Assembly: GCA_014529385.2 (NCBI GenBank)
Contig: CM043971.1
Location: 84,857,340-84,921,339 of the forward strand
Direction: 5' to 3'
Source of the DNA: Adiantum capillus-veneris
Lineage: Eukaryota > Streptophyta > Polypodiopsida > Polypodiales > Pteridaceae
DNA: 64,000 nt
Part shown: positions 1-11,923 of the stretch, in pieces
Layout: each line of letters begins with the position of its first letter
Position numbering within the stretch: position 1 is the first letter of the stretch
Made by a program: the position numbers and the translations under genes
Notes under the pieces: generated by a model
What the model was told of the DNA's origin: nothing
What the model saw: only the letters and a program-made list of their open reading frames with translations
Database searches by the model: none

Positions 1-99
1 GCTTATTACCAATGTCAAGAAAGGCAATGGACCTTTTTGAAAATACTAAAGAGGATAATGAATCTTTTGCTTGCTTCACCTGTAGTGGTAAGCTAGGTT

Positions 100-591
100 T
101 TGAAGAATGTAGGAACTTGGCACATCAACAAAGGAGGCCATAAATGGACTCTTGGTACAATCTTGGGGATCATGATCCTAAGTTTTTTCTTGGAAGGAGT
201 TAAAGTACTGAATTATCCTTTCACTTATGGTGGTTACAAATCCTATCCTTTCACTTATGGTGGTTACAAATCCTATCCTTTTTGGCATGAAGCAAGAAGT
301 CTTATTGTTAGGACATTGCAGGTGACTATCCTATTCTTTGCCTGGGATCCTGGAGGATATTGGCACAAAATTTTGGAAGTCATAGGCTTCCCATTTACTC
401 AAAGTCAATTTGAGTTGTTGATCATTGATGCTCTAGCCAGGGAGCCTTGTCAGGACGTACTGCTTTTCTTGAAAATAAGGGAATATCCCAAAGATCTCAC
501 TAATGGACAAATGCAATGGCTAGTTCAAAAGGCAACTAGATATCGGCTACTCTACTACTTAGTCAACTCAATTATGGAACTAGAGGCATAA
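100..591 (+). pseudogene. Ty3/gypsy pol fragment (RNase H-integrase linker)
   Basis: The open frame of 163 codons has no complete domain. Its C-terminal third (YPKDLTNGQ followed closely by KATRYRLL) has the spacing of the segment that precedes the integrase zinc domain in Ty3/gypsy polyproteins, where a YL..FP.DL stretch is followed by A..Y.L. Element 1 in this window has the equivalent segment at about 19.3-19.45 kb. The N-terminal part is not recognised and carries a 30-bp duplication. I read it as a decayed scrap of a gypsy element extending beyond the left edge of the window. The family assignment is by motif spacing only. Confidence 0.4.
214..273 (+). repeat. Perfect 30-bp tandem duplication
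   Basis: Two identical adjacent 30-bp units (214-243 and 244-273) give a duplicated ten-residue block (YPFTYGGYKS) in the pol-like open frame. A third partial unit starts at 274. The frame is kept, and the identity suggests a recent slip event. Confidence 0.9.
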
Positions 592-831
592 ATGCCTCTA
601 GTTTCAGGAGGAGGGCTAACGAGGGCCGCTTTTCAGATTTTGCTCCACCTCTCTCTTGGTATGCACTTGATGCATGAAATCACAAAAAAATCTATGTATT
701 TATGTTGTACATATCTATGGTTTTGACACGTATGAGTGTAAAAGGTTGGATGTCATATTTTGCAGCTAGGTATAGTGCTTCAGGGCACAATCAGAAGCCC
801 ACCTGATGTTATCAAGGTCAGATGCAGTGAC

Positions 832-834
<3 letters not shown>

Positions 835-928
<94 letters not shown>
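835..928 (+). repeat. (GT)47 microsatellite
   Basis: An uninterrupted GT dinucleotide tract of 94 bp, directly after the R1 sequence GTGACCAA. The His/Thr open frame on the other strand is a product of this tract and is not a gene. Alternating purine-pyrimidine sequence of this length can adopt Z-DNA. Confidence 0.98.
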
Positions 929-930
<2 letters not shown>

Positions 931-948
931 CCGCCCTAGCCTAGGCGC

Positions 949-1015
949 CATACACAATGGGTTTTTGTAGTAGGCCCATTGTGTATGGGCCTACTGCCTC
1001 ATCATAAGATGAGTT
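949..1015 (+). repeat. R1 hairpin cluster, copy A
   Basis: CATACACAATG (949-959) is perfectly complementary to CATTGTGTATG (979-989). An alternative stem pairs TAGGCCCAT (973-981) with ATGGGCCTA (987-995). CTCATC (1000-1005) pairs with GATGAG (1010-1015). The equivalent cluster in copy C is at 8825-8888 and shows a compensatory change. Function unknown. Confidence 0.75.
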
Positions 1016-3745
1016 AAAACAAAAGTCTTTAGCATAGACAGTGCCAAGTTGGAGAGTCCCTGAAAAGGGTAGAATTGTTTGAACTAATATAATATAAGAT
1101 ATCATCTTTAAGGAAGACGTTACTCCTGCAGGAGTTTTAAGGCTTTGTCACCCAGATTGAAAAAGTATGGTTGTCATTGAGTAGCCTTTGGATGATATAT
1201 TCCGAGCTTGTGCTCTTGTTCCAAAAAATCATCATATGTATAATAGGTAGCATGTTCCTGTAATTGTCAAAATACAATTTGCTTGAGCATAGGTGAGTAA
1301 AATTGGATTAACTTGCTACTTAAAACCGACTGAGCTAGAAAAGACTACAATAGTCCTGACTAGGAATCCAGTCTAAAGTCAAGGAGAGACCACCTAACAC
1401 GTGTCAACCAGTCAAGGATTTATAGACAGTGGGTCAATCCAAGCCTATAGACAAGAAGTATCCAAAGCCAGCGTCTCGGTCCACCCAGTTGCCTGGGAGG
1501 GCCTGGTGTTTAGGTGTGTGTGAAGCTGTTTTACTTTTATAAATAAACACATCAAGGAACAAGACGTTCAAAAGACGACTGGCTATACATATCTAGGCAA
1601 AGATTAGTACAGAAACAACTCAGCCCTTGATTCATAATTGTACAGCATAATAAGAATGAAGTATCATTCCAAATGAGTTTATAGAAAGGTATCAGGACTT
1701 TCCCAGTTGAATCATCAAGTGTTTTCAAAGTCGGACTGCAGCAAGCTAAACCTTTTTAAGCCAAGATAGAGTTCTCACCCCTGCATCCATATAGTCAAGA
1801 CAACAAATATGTTAGACTTGGTTACGTATGGCAGGCTTCAAAGAACCTATCAGTTGTTATCCATGTCCAACTTAATTATTATTAGACTAGCTATTGTCCT
1901 GTATATTTAAAGTAGATAATATCTCAAGTTTTTTTTGCCAGAATTTCTTTATATAACAATTTTTCTTTAAAACAATTGTTTACTTGTGAAAGGAAGTCGT
2001 CTGCACCATATCATTCAAAGTATTCTTTTAGCTAAACATTGTATGAAAAAACAACCAAAGTATTTAGATAGTTTTTTTTCCAAAGCTCAGTGAGCAGGCC
2101 CGAAGTACATTTGTCCAGTTTGAAGAATTCCAACCTATTTACTGTTGAGGCCAAAATTCAATATTTTATTTTTGCTAAACCAAGTGAGCAGATCTGCCTA
2201 GATTTATAAAAGATGTTTTCTCAGAAATGTCAAAAACTTCAACTACTCAGTGTACCAAAACTAGGTAGTAAAGTGCCATCAAAAAGATGAGCTAGCTGTA
2301 AAAAGTTTTGGATTTAAGCTAGATATCCAAGACCCAAAAAGGCCAACCAGTAATCAGTAGTCAAGCAGTAGGTAAAGCAAACCAGTAACCCCACCTTGAT
2401 ATAGAGATACCCAAAAAAGGCCAACCAGTAATCAGCAGTCAAGGTGTAGGTAAATCAAAGCAAACCAACACCCCCTGCTTAGTATAGAGATATTTGTACA
2501 ACCTGGACCAGATTAAAGGTATTAATCCAGTAATCAGTGGCATGTTTTGGATTTTTCACTTCAAAGCAATCAAGACAAAGTCCAACAAGATCAGCACAAA
2601 AAAGTGAGAGGATCTTGCAAAGAAACAGCTCAAAGAAGTATTAGCCAGAGCCAGAGAAGTGCCAGCCAGAGCCAGAGCTAGAGCTAGAGCTGGCCAACCA
2701 AATGTAGTAAAAAAGGAACCAGTTTTAAGCTAATAAACTAAGTATCAAGCTGAAGGTTTAGTGTTTTGTCAATGCAAGTAGCCTCCCCATATCATACCAT
2801 ACACAGGTAGTAGAGCAAGAAAAGGCCAAATCAGTACTTCACAAGGTTAAATCAGAATTTAAGCCAATGCTTTTTTTATGAAAACCAAATTATGTATGAA
2901 GCCAAATCAGGAAAAATCCAAACCATGTTTTAATCCTGCAAAACCATAGAGCCCAGTAAGAAGTGAAAGGATCTAGCAACAGTTTAGAGAAGAATTTTCC
3001 AGAGTAAGAGAAGTGCCAGCCAGAGCCAGAGCACCAATGTTTCAGATTTTCTGCAAATTGAATGTATCATACCCAGATAAACAATTGCAAAATTCCCAAT
3101 TCAAATTTTGGAAGCATAACCAGCAATGTCATTATTCTCACAATAAGTATCAATTTTAATGCAAAGAAACATCAAATTTTCAACAGTTTCCATGATAAGT
3201 TTCCTTGAATCTCCTCATAACCCACCAGAATATGAACCATCAAATAATATTTCAGAGTATCAACCAGTGATCAGTTAGATCAATTTCCCCATATTACCAT
3301 AGTATACCACATTTAGGTAACAACCTGATCAGTAACCATAGAATTGATGCCACTTTTTGTCAAGCAACAAAAAACTAGAGTGAGTAAGTATGTAAACAAT
3401 ACCAGGCAGCAAGCAAAAAGAAACCATTTGTTGATGTGCAGTTAACAGTGCCAAGGTTACCAAACATATGCTTTAGCTAAAGAAAATCCCAAATGTATAG
3501 TTATGCCAATATTTCTAACGTAAAAAACCTGTTGTAATTACCCAACAGAGCAAGGAATTAAGCATTTGAGATTTTGAACATTAGTAAAAGACCAAAAAAG
3601 GCGGTGTGGTAGAATGCTCAATACACATTAATGTTGGTGACTAAAACCTTTGAAGTGAAGCCATCATCACAGCAGCAGTGGATACAGATTATTGCAAAGC
3701 CAAGCATCAAATTGACCTTACCCATCAATTCTACACCAAGTTTAA

Positions 3746-3765
3746 GTGAGGGAGTTCCCCCTCAC
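3746..3765 (+). repeat. R1 terminal hairpin, copy A
   Basis: GTGAGGG (3746-3752) pairs with CCCTCAC (3759-3765) over a 6-nt loop. It follows the R1 phrase AAGTTTAAGT, and the same phrase-plus-hairpin occurs at 7939 and 36539 with different loops. Confidence 0.75.
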
Positions 3766-4291
3766 CTTATATAGTGGAAGAGATTGTAGACGCCGCAGTT
3801 ATGGAGGTGCCGCAGACACCTAGCATAGGGGGAGAAGGATGCCTTTTCAATCATACCACATTGTTGAAGGCTCAAAATCATGTCAAGCCACCAATCCTTT
3901 GATCGAGATGTAGCATGACGCTTCATGAGTGGAAGGGGAAGAGACATGCCTCCACAGAGCAACCTACCAGTAGTAATGCAGAGTGTAACCGAGAGGGGAG
4001 CACTTATAGGTATAGAGAATTTTTTAGGGAATACTCCCACTGGGACCATGTTCCAAAATACTGGTTGAAACTAACCCAAGCAAACCAAGTATGGTTAAAT
4101 CCACAAGGGGTTTTACCTTCCAAGTGTTATTACAAGAGTCTATTCCCATGGGGAAAGTTTATTAGAGGTACCAAGCTACCCAAAACAGCATAGTTTTGCT
4201 TTAGCCATAGTCTTTTTTCATAGCAAGAGATAGCAGTAATTATTATGTAAAGCCTAAGGTAGACACACAAAAGGCAACAACTCAAATCAAG
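3766..4291. other. Intergenic, no gene seen
   Basis: It contains short open frames on both strands (for example 3915-4193 plus and 3762-4049 minus) with no recognisable domain. A faint resemblance to 36750-36860 (phrases around GAGAGG and GCACT) suggests that the repeat may continue past the hairpin in diverged form. Confidence 0.5.
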
Positions 4292-4449
4292 TATGAGTGT
4301 AAAAGGTTGGATGTCATATTTTGCAGTCAGATACAGTGCTTCAAGAAACAATCAGAAGCCCACCCGATGTTATCAAGGTCAGATGCAGTGACCAAGTGTG
4401 TGTTTGTGTGTGTGTGTGTGTGTGCGCGTGCGCGCGCGTGCATGCATAT
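4292..4449 (+). repeat. R1 partial copy B with (TG)n/(CG)n tract
   Basis: Bases 4292-4395 match 731-834 closely. They are followed by a TG tract from 4396 that grades into CGCGTGCGCGCG and CATGCATATG. After 4450 the match to copy A stops, so this is a fragment broken at its TG tract. Confidence 0.8.
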
Positions 4450-5304
4450 GAATCCATTGTGAGAATGGGAATACCTTATTCAAGAGAGAGTGCTTAGGTG
4501 AGTGTCTCCTCAAGTAGGACCGATTTCACGCGAGTGTGCAAGCAAGCACAAGCCAGATTCGGCATGCGTTTTGCTTTAAAGAATAGAAAGCAATGGGAGG
4601 GGTGACTAATTACAATGCAAGGAGGCCAAGGATTGTAGGTATACATTAAATTCTACTAAGTGGGAAAACAAAGTAATGCCAGAGGGGTTTCAAGCTAGAA
4701 ATAGACTTGTCAATTGTAATCACTTGCCACAATTTGTACACCAACTAACAATGTATAAATGTGTGTGTGTGGGTCACCACAAGGGCAAGCCACCAATTTC
4801 CAAAATATGGGTCCTAGTTTCAAGGCACCACCAACTTTGTTGGCTTACCTGTATACAATTTTTTCCAATTAGAGAAAGCCAAAGCAAGTCACATAAGAGA
4901 TGGAGTGGCAGTGTCTGATGGCAAGCTTCGCAAGTTTTGTGTTCGGATGCACGCAGGTGGTTTAGTGCGTTATAGCTATCTCAAGGCAGGAACCAATAAG
5001 AATCAGAAAAGGAATAATTAACAAAAAACGGAAGGTAACTTCCAACGTGCACTTGTTTATAATGTAACGAAGAATTGTTTGGGTTAAAACTGGTTGAATT
5101 AGGAAAGTATGATTGATCATCCTTAAGACATCTTGTCTCAAGACGCCTCCGACTCCTTGGTATAAATTGATGATAATGATGGCTTTCCAGCCACATATAA
5201 GTTGGTTACCCCCATGAACGATGAGTTTCTACTCCGTGTCATGTCTTGATATTTCTACATACCACTAAATTGTATGATAATATGGCCACTATCTGCTATC
5301 TAGA

Positions 5305-5305
<1 letters not shown>
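4450..5305. other. Intergenic, no gene seen
   Basis: Unique-looking sequence with short open frames only (4676-4918 plus, 4981-5196 minus). No domain, RNA gene or clear repeat was recognised. Confidence 0.5.
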
Positions 5306-5344
<39 letters not shown>

Positions 5345-7075
5345 AACTTAAAAATTATTAGACTAGCTAATCTCCTAAATATTGCTTAAAAGTATTATAA
5401 TATATTTTAAAAACTTAAGTACTTCCACTTCTTTTCAAATTGTAATTTCCAAGCAAAGACTTGAAAATTCTTAGTAGTTTATACATGCTTTTGAAAGTAT
5501 TCCTTTACATTATTTTTTTTAAAAAAACACACCTAATTTCTTTTTTTTTCAAGTTAAAATATCCCTATCAAAGCCGCATTCTCAGAGTAACACCATATGC
5601 TCTAACTTTTAAAGTAACCATTTTCTGTATCAAAGAGTACCAACCTGTCAAACCTTCCCTAATTTAAACCTAAATATGTAGTTACAGCTAAAAAGTGATT
5701 AGTGATGATTTGTATTGTAACTACAATCATTTTGTATGGATCGAAGTCAAACATTTCAACTAGATGAACCAAAACATAATCTAAAAGCGAGAGTATGTCA
5801 AGGTCAGTAACCAATAGTGTTATATCCTAGTAGCAAAGGAAAAGAGACCGAAACAAATCAGGGTCGGCTTAATGCTAATTTAGCAAGCTTGACAAACAGT
5901 TGTCAAGAATCAAATTTCCAAAAAGCTATAATGGAATAGCTAGGTAAAGCAAAAGATCATTTCTAGATCCAAACTTAGAAGGCAACAATTACAAATAACA
6001 AATCAAAAAAGCCTATAGTGGTCAAAAAAAGCCAAGCCAGCATAAAAGTGATTAAAGCCAGCAAATTATCAGCAAAGTCACCGCACTAGAAGTAAATGTT
6101 TTTCTAAACTAGCATAACAGTGAACAAAACCAAAATCACCTAGGATTAGCCGTGTTCAACTCCAAATTACCAAAAATAAGCACTATTATATAGTAGATCT
6201 TGCCAAAACTTTCAATGAAAATACCTAGTATTACAAGTCCAAAAAAGCAGATCAATAATGAGGTGGTGTTAAGAAAGCATTAACAATAAACTTCCTAACC
6301 AATAGACCCTAATAGAACCAGGTCACCAGGATAGAATCCAGCCCCAGCAAAAAGACCAGACCAACAACAACTAGAGACCAAGATTAAAAGTCCAACAAAT
6401 AAGTCATAAACAAGATCTCCAATCAAGACACCAGCTAGCAAAAACTACCTACTATTTAAACTAAGGTACATATCAAATCCCAATGAGCCATTATCATACC
6501 TTTATATAAACCCTTTAAATACCAAACCCCAGCTAGGGAGAGAAATCTTCATGTGTGAAGTAGGCTCACACCTTAGTATTGAAGCATAAGTAAAAGCAAT
6601 ATCCCAAACCATACCAAGCAGAGCATGCCAGCCATGTATAGGATAACAAAAAATCCCAATATAGTAATGTCATGCCACTAGAATCAAGCCAAGTTATTTA
6701 ACCAAAAGAAAGAAACATACTAGCCAACCCAAAGTTTAGCACACAGAGGAGAATCCATCAAATTTCAAGCATACTAGCCAACCCAAAGTTTAGCACACAG
6801 AGGAGAATCCATCAAATTTCAAGCTAGTTAATCCATAAATATGTCAATCCATAGTTAAGAAAACCCTAGTAAATGGGCTTCATGGAAACATAAGGGACCT
6901 GTAACATCACAACCCTCATACTAGAGCATCATAACCCCCTTTTTTTCTTTTAAATCCTCAAAATTAGATCAATAATTATATGCATGCAAAAAAGCTACTG
7001 CTAGAGTCCACCATTTTCTTCTCCATAAGCACCCACAATAAGCAACCAAACCACTAATGATAAGCATAAGGTAAT
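5306..7075 (+). repeat. R1 copy B', starting in a TG tract
   Basis: A TG tract (5306-5342) runs straight into TCCAACTTAAAAATTATT, which in copies A and C lies about 1 kb downstream of the TG tract. From there to about 7075 the sequence parallels 9768-11482 nearly base for base, with scattered indels. It therefore looks like an R1 copy that lost the segment between its TG tract and that point. Confidence 0.8.
6717..6824 (+). repeat. Perfect 54-bp tandem duplication inside R1
   Basis: Units 6717-6770 and 6771-6824 are identical. The parallel R1 copy at about 11185-11240 has a single unit, so the duplication arose after the two copies separated. Confidence 0.9.
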
Positions 7076-7314
7076 AAAAAGATAGCATAGCTTAGACCAG
7101 TAATTCTCAAGCTCAGTAAAGTGAGTAAGCCAGGAGTTGAACAAATTACATACTAGCATTATTAGTCAAAAGATCCGTAGTAGTCAGAGAAACAAACCCA
7201 TCCTATTTGGCTCCCAAGTCCTCCCATTAATGTACATCCATAGTCCTTGGCAATACTAGCCAGTATGTTACCCAAGCTTAAAATCAAAGAACATGTATGA
7301 GAAGAACAGGTATA

Positions 7315-7352
<38 letters not shown>

Positions 7353-7938
7353 TTTTTTTAGATTCGTGTTTAGTATTTCCATGGCCATAGTACTGTAGAC
7401 CTTTTAATGCCATTAATAATCAATGTCAATACAACACCACCCTATATAGCTTGCAATTCAGTACCTAAAATAGCCATTATTAGCAGTCCAATGGGCAAAC
7501 CATATGTCTAGGTATGTAAGCTATTATGTCAAATGAGTTTAACAATATGCTTGGAGTACTCCTAGATAATTTCCCAACACATCAGCTTACATAACAGTTT
7601 TTTCAACCAGTTTTGTGGAACAAAAATATACAACAAGTCATTAACAGGAGGCAGGTAACCTTCCAAAGCCCATCAAGCATAAACCGTGCTTAGAGACCAA
7701 CACCCTTAAAAGATCCACCACAGTGAACTTATAGAATGTGTAAGCCCAAGCCTAACCAAAGGTTGAATTTAGTAACCCTCACCTTAAATGATATATCATA
7801 GAGAAAGTTGGCCTCATCTAGTTTTTCCAAATGTCATTTGCAAGGGACATCACAGCAGCAAAACCCGATGCGCAACTCCAAACCCACAACTACTTTCTAT
7901 GTTTGTAGAAGGACAAAAATAAGAAAAAACAAGTCTAA
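7076..7938. repeat. R1 continuation with poly-C tract
   Basis: AT-rich non-coding sequence. Bases 7363-7425 match 29004-29070 (before and after the phrase TTTAATGCCAT), which places this stretch in R1. It contains the poly-C tract listed separately. No gene seen. Confidence 0.55.
7317..7352 (+). repeat. (C)36 homopolymer followed by T7
   Basis: Thirty-six consecutive C, then seven T. The Gly-rich frame on the other strand is an artefact of this tract. The G-rich complement can in principle form G-quadruplexes. Confidence 0.95.
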
Positions 7939-7961
7939 GTGAGGGGATAAGAGCCCCTCAC
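7939..7961 (+). repeat. R1 terminal hairpin, copy B'
   Basis: GTGAGGGG (7939-7946) pairs with CCCCTCAC (7954-7961) over a 7-nt loop, after AAGTCTAA. Compared with 36539-36561 the eighth stem pair is G-C instead of A-T, and both arms have changed together. Confidence 0.8.
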
Positions 7962-8031
7962 CTTTACATATGGGTAATGGATTGGTATGAAATAGCATAA
8001 AGCACATCAGCTACAGTTGGTATAATGATGC

Positions 8032-11000
8032 TTGATAGGTATGGCCACATTTGGCACACACTTCTTGGCGGAGAATCCCATCAGAATAATGTTGTGCAGC
8101 AGCCCATCATTGGAGGTAAGTATGTTGGGAAGGAGAGGAGTACTGAAAGCTAGCATCATGCAGGATGCAAGCATAGCGACATATCAAGCACAATTAAGGC
8201 TGATAGGGAGAGTGTATTTTAAGTTAAAGGGCAGCCAGTCCTTAGTAAACACCTAGTGCTAGGGGATACGAGGTGAGTCACCTAGGGTGGGGTCGGTGCA
8301 AGAAGGTAACAGATACCCAATAGTGGCTATATCCTAGTAAAAGGGGCTCATTCCAAATTTGCATAAGATAGGGTTTTATAAAAAGGGATAATCTATGTAT
8401 GCAACTTACTATAACATCCAATGAGGAATTAACAAGGTATAGACTCATGGAAGACACCCATAAGATGCTACATACATCAACTCAATTATGCATTGCTAAA
8501 GCCAAAATTACTCGTGGAGGAAAGTGCAAAGTACAAACTCAAGGTAATCACCCATAAAACAAAATAAAATAACCATCAACTATATATGTAAGTGTAAGCA
8601 AGTGTATATTTGGATGTATCAATCCTAGACAAATGAAGTATAGCACAGTATAGACTTCAAGGTACTCTCCTACAGGACAAGATACCTACATGCTACATCA
8701 GTAGCTCCAGCGTTTATTGTGTAGTAGGATGAAGCAATCAAAGTTGGATGAAGTGACCAAGTTTGTGTGTGTGTTGTTGTTGTTAATGTTGTGTGTGTGT
8801 GTGCACCGACCCTTTCCCAGGCAACATACTCAATGTTAAGGCAATATACCCATCGAGTATGGGCCTACTGCCTCATCAAGTAGATGAGAGTAAAATAGTC
8901 AAGTATGAAGCTTAGAGAAGATGTGCCAAATCAAAGTGTCCCTTAAGAAAGCAAAGCCACTCTTATCAACACAATATTTGATAGTGTCTTCAAGGAAGAA
9001 AATACTCCTCTAGGAGTTTTAAGGTGTTGACAGCAGCCACTTTGAAAGAAGTATGGTTGTCATTCATATTCTTCAGATGATGTACTCCATGCTTTTTCTC
9101 CACAACACAAAAAAAACCTCATATGTGCAATTTGTTTAAAAGTAACATGTTCCTGAAATCATTATAATAAAGTTGACTAAGCATGGGTGAATATATTTGG
9201 ATTAACCTGCAACCTAAAATCGGCTGAGCCAAAAGACTACAATAGCCATGAGCAGGAATCCAGTCTATAGTCAAGGAGAGACCACCTAGCACCTGTCAAC
9301 CTAACCAAGAATTATAGACAGTGGGTCAATCAAAGCCTATAGACAAGAATAATCTAAAACCAATATCCGATCCACCCAATTGTTTGGGAGGGTCTTGTGT
9401 TTAGGATGTGTGTGTTGCAATATGAAAGTAAATACATATACACAAAAGAACATGACATTCAAAAGACGGCCGGCTTTAGATGACTAGGCAACGATTTGTA
9501 CAAAAATGACTCACTCTTTTATTCATTATTGTACAACATAATAAGAATGAGGTATCATTATAATGCTTTTATACAAAAGTAACAGAACTGTTGAGGTCAT
9601 TTTGGTGGAATCATCAGAGGTCTTCAGAGTCGGCGGACTACAACATGCTCAGCCTTTTTAAGTCAAGATAGAATTTTTACCTGCATCCATATAGTCAAGA
9701 CAACAGACTTGTTAGACTTTGCTATGTATGGCAGAGCTTCAAAGAACTTATCGGTTGTTATCCATGTCCAACTTAAAAATTATTAGACTAGCTAATGTCC
9801 TAAATATTGCTTAAAAGTATAAAAATATATAATAAACTTACGTACTTCCACTTCTTTCTAAATTGTAATGTCCAAGCAAAGACTTGCAAATTCTAAGTAG
9901 CTTGTACGTGCTTTTGAAGGTATTTCTTTACAGTATTTTATTAAAAAAACCCCAATAATTGCCATTTTTTTCAAGTTAAAATATCCCTATCAACACCGCG
10001 TTCTCAAAGTAGCACCATATGCCCTAACTTTTAAAGTAACCATTTACAGTATCAAAGAGTAACAACTTGTCAAACCTTCCCTGATTTAAACCTAAATATG
10101 TAATTACAGCTTCAAAGTGATTAGCGATGCTTTGTATTGTAACTACAATCATGTTGTATGGATCAAAGTCAAACATTTCAACTAGATGAACCAAAACTTA
10201 CTCTAAAAGTGAGAGTTTCCAAGGTCAGTAACTAGTAGTGTTATATCCCAGCAGCAAGGAAAAGAAACCAAAACAAATTAGGGTCAGCTTAATGCTAATT
10301 CAACAAGCTTGTTAAGAACCAAGTTTCCAAAAGGCCATAATGGAATTCCTCCAAGGGTTAGCCTGTTCGATTAGACTAGTAGAATAACTTCAGTCAGGTA
10401 AACCAAAGATCATTGCTAGATCCAAACTCAGAACGATAACAATTCCAAATCATAAGCCAAAAAAACCTGTAGTGGTAAAAAAAAGCCACGTCAGCATAAA
10501 AGTGATCAAAGCCAGCAAATTATCATCAAAGTCAGGACACTAGAAGTGAATACGTTGTTAAGTCTCCATTACAATGAACAAAGCCAAAATCATCTAGGAT
10601 TAGCCAAGTTCAACTCTAAATTACCAGAATAAGCACTACTCTATAGTAGATCTTGCCAAACCTTTTAATGAAAATACCTAGTATTACAAGTCCAAAAACC
10701 AACAGATGAATAATTAGGTGGTGTTAAGAAATCTTGAAAAACATTCTTCATAACCAGAAGACCCTAATAAAACCAGGTCATTAGGATAGAATCCAATCTC
10801 AACAAAAAGACAAAACCAGCAACATCCAAAGAACAAGATTAAAAGTCCAGCAAATAAGCCATAAACGAAATCTCCAGTCAAGACATCAGCCACTAGCAGA
10901 ACCTACCAGCTAATGAAACTAATGTATAGATCAAATCTTGGTGATCCATTATCATACCTTGAAACCCTTTAAATATCATACCCCAACCAGGGAGAGCAAT

Positions 11001-11482
11001 CTTGATGTGTGAAGTACGTTCACACCTTAGTATTGAAGCATTAGTTAAAGCAATATTCCAAACCATACAAAGAAGAGCATGCTAGCCATGTATAGGATAA
11101 CAAAAAATCCCAATAAAGAACTCTGCAATGTCATGCCACTAGAACCAAGCCCAATAACTTGAGCAAAAGACAAAAATATACCAGTTAACCTGAAGTTTAG
11201 CACACAGAGAAGAATCCATCAAATTCCAAGTTAGTGAATCCATAAATCTATCAATCCATAGTTAAGCAAACCCCAGTAAATGGGCTCCATGGAAACATAA
11301 GAGACGTGTAACATCACAACCCTCAGACCAGAGCATCATAACCCACTTTTTGTCTTTTAAAGCCTCAAAATCAGATTAATAATTATATGCATGCAAAAAA
11401 GCTACTGCTAGAGTCCACCATTTTCTTCTCCATAAGCACCCACAATAAGCAACCAAACCCACTAATGATAAGCATATGGTAA
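8032..11482 (+). repeat. Dispersed repeat R1, copy C (longest)
   Basis: Bases 8032-8762 match about 29078-29790. After a short TG region (8764-8773 and 8791-8802) comes the hairpin cluster, then 9230-9770 (matching 1340-1900) and 9768-11482 (matching 5343-7075). The copy stops abruptly at GGTAATAA near 11482, where element 1 begins. There is no coding capacity; the 74-codon frame at 8032-8256 is conserved only as DNA repeat. Confidence 0.75.
8825..8888 (+). repeat. R1 hairpin cluster, copy C
   Basis: CATACTCAATG (8825-8835) faces CATCGAGTATG (8851-8861), and CTCATC (8872-8877) pairs with GATGAG (8883-8888). At the sixth stem position copy A has A-T and this copy has T-A, a two-sided change that keeps the pair. 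The loop is 15 nt here and 19 nt in copy A. Confidence 0.7.
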
Positions 11483-11923
11483 TAACACTCGGTCATCAAA
11501 AATTACAACAGGGCATGAGGTGTAGTTTTGATTGCCACAAAAAAACCCAAAAATAGCCCAAAAAACTCAAAAAATGAGCATTTAAGCTCGCAAGTTTTTT
11601 TCAAAAAACTTATGGCTAAAAATTCTTAAAATTTCTACATCATGCTTCATTTAACAATGAATGATCTTGAAAACAATGGAGAATTGACGAATTTACAATC
11701 ACATGTTTAACTCAATAAAATTACATTCCCATAAATCACATCAAAATTGACCAATTAATAAAACATAAACTTTGTGATTTCACTATTGTGATGAAAAATG
11801 AAAATAAAACACATGCTTATAATTTACAACCCCCAAATTTTGCATCTAATTTTTAAAAAGTTAAGTAACAAGATTATCTCTACTTTTGCAACAAAGCTTC
11901 ATAAACAAAACTAAAAACTAAAA
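11483..11923. other. 3' end region of element 1, no LTR recognised
   Basis: AT-rich sequence with runs of A and T. I looked for a copy of the right-hand LTR start (TGTGGGACGCATG) and did not find one. Nothing else was recognised. Confidence 0.4.

Larger units (their letters stand above)
731..3765 (+). repeat. Dispersed repeat R1, copy A
   Basis: Non-coding repeat. Bases 731-834 match 4292-4395; 1340-1500 match about 9230-9390; 1510-1900 match 9415-9770 and 34260-34600. In order it holds a (GT)n tract, a hairpin cluster, a long AT-rich body with CCAGCCAGAGCC-like short repeats near 2650-2690 and 3015-3035, and a terminal hairpin at 3746-3765. No reading frame of note is present, so it is probably a non-autonomous element or the untranslated part of a larger one. 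The ends are approximate because copies share different segments. Confidence 0.7.

Noticed and set aside
214-290. CRISPR-like or other spaced repeat arrays
   Set aside because: The repeats are directly adjacent tandem duplications without spacers, and the genome is a plant nuclear genome. The ~285-bp palindromes in element 1 also lack CRISPR geometry.
766-957. His/Thr-repeat open frame on the minus strand
   Set aside because: It is the translation of a (GT)47 tract with no start context, domain or conservation. The same applies to frames at 29698-30296 and 34057-34330.
7162-7413. Gly-rich open frame on the minus strand
   Set aside because: The glycine run is the C36 homopolymer, and the flanks match non-coding R1.
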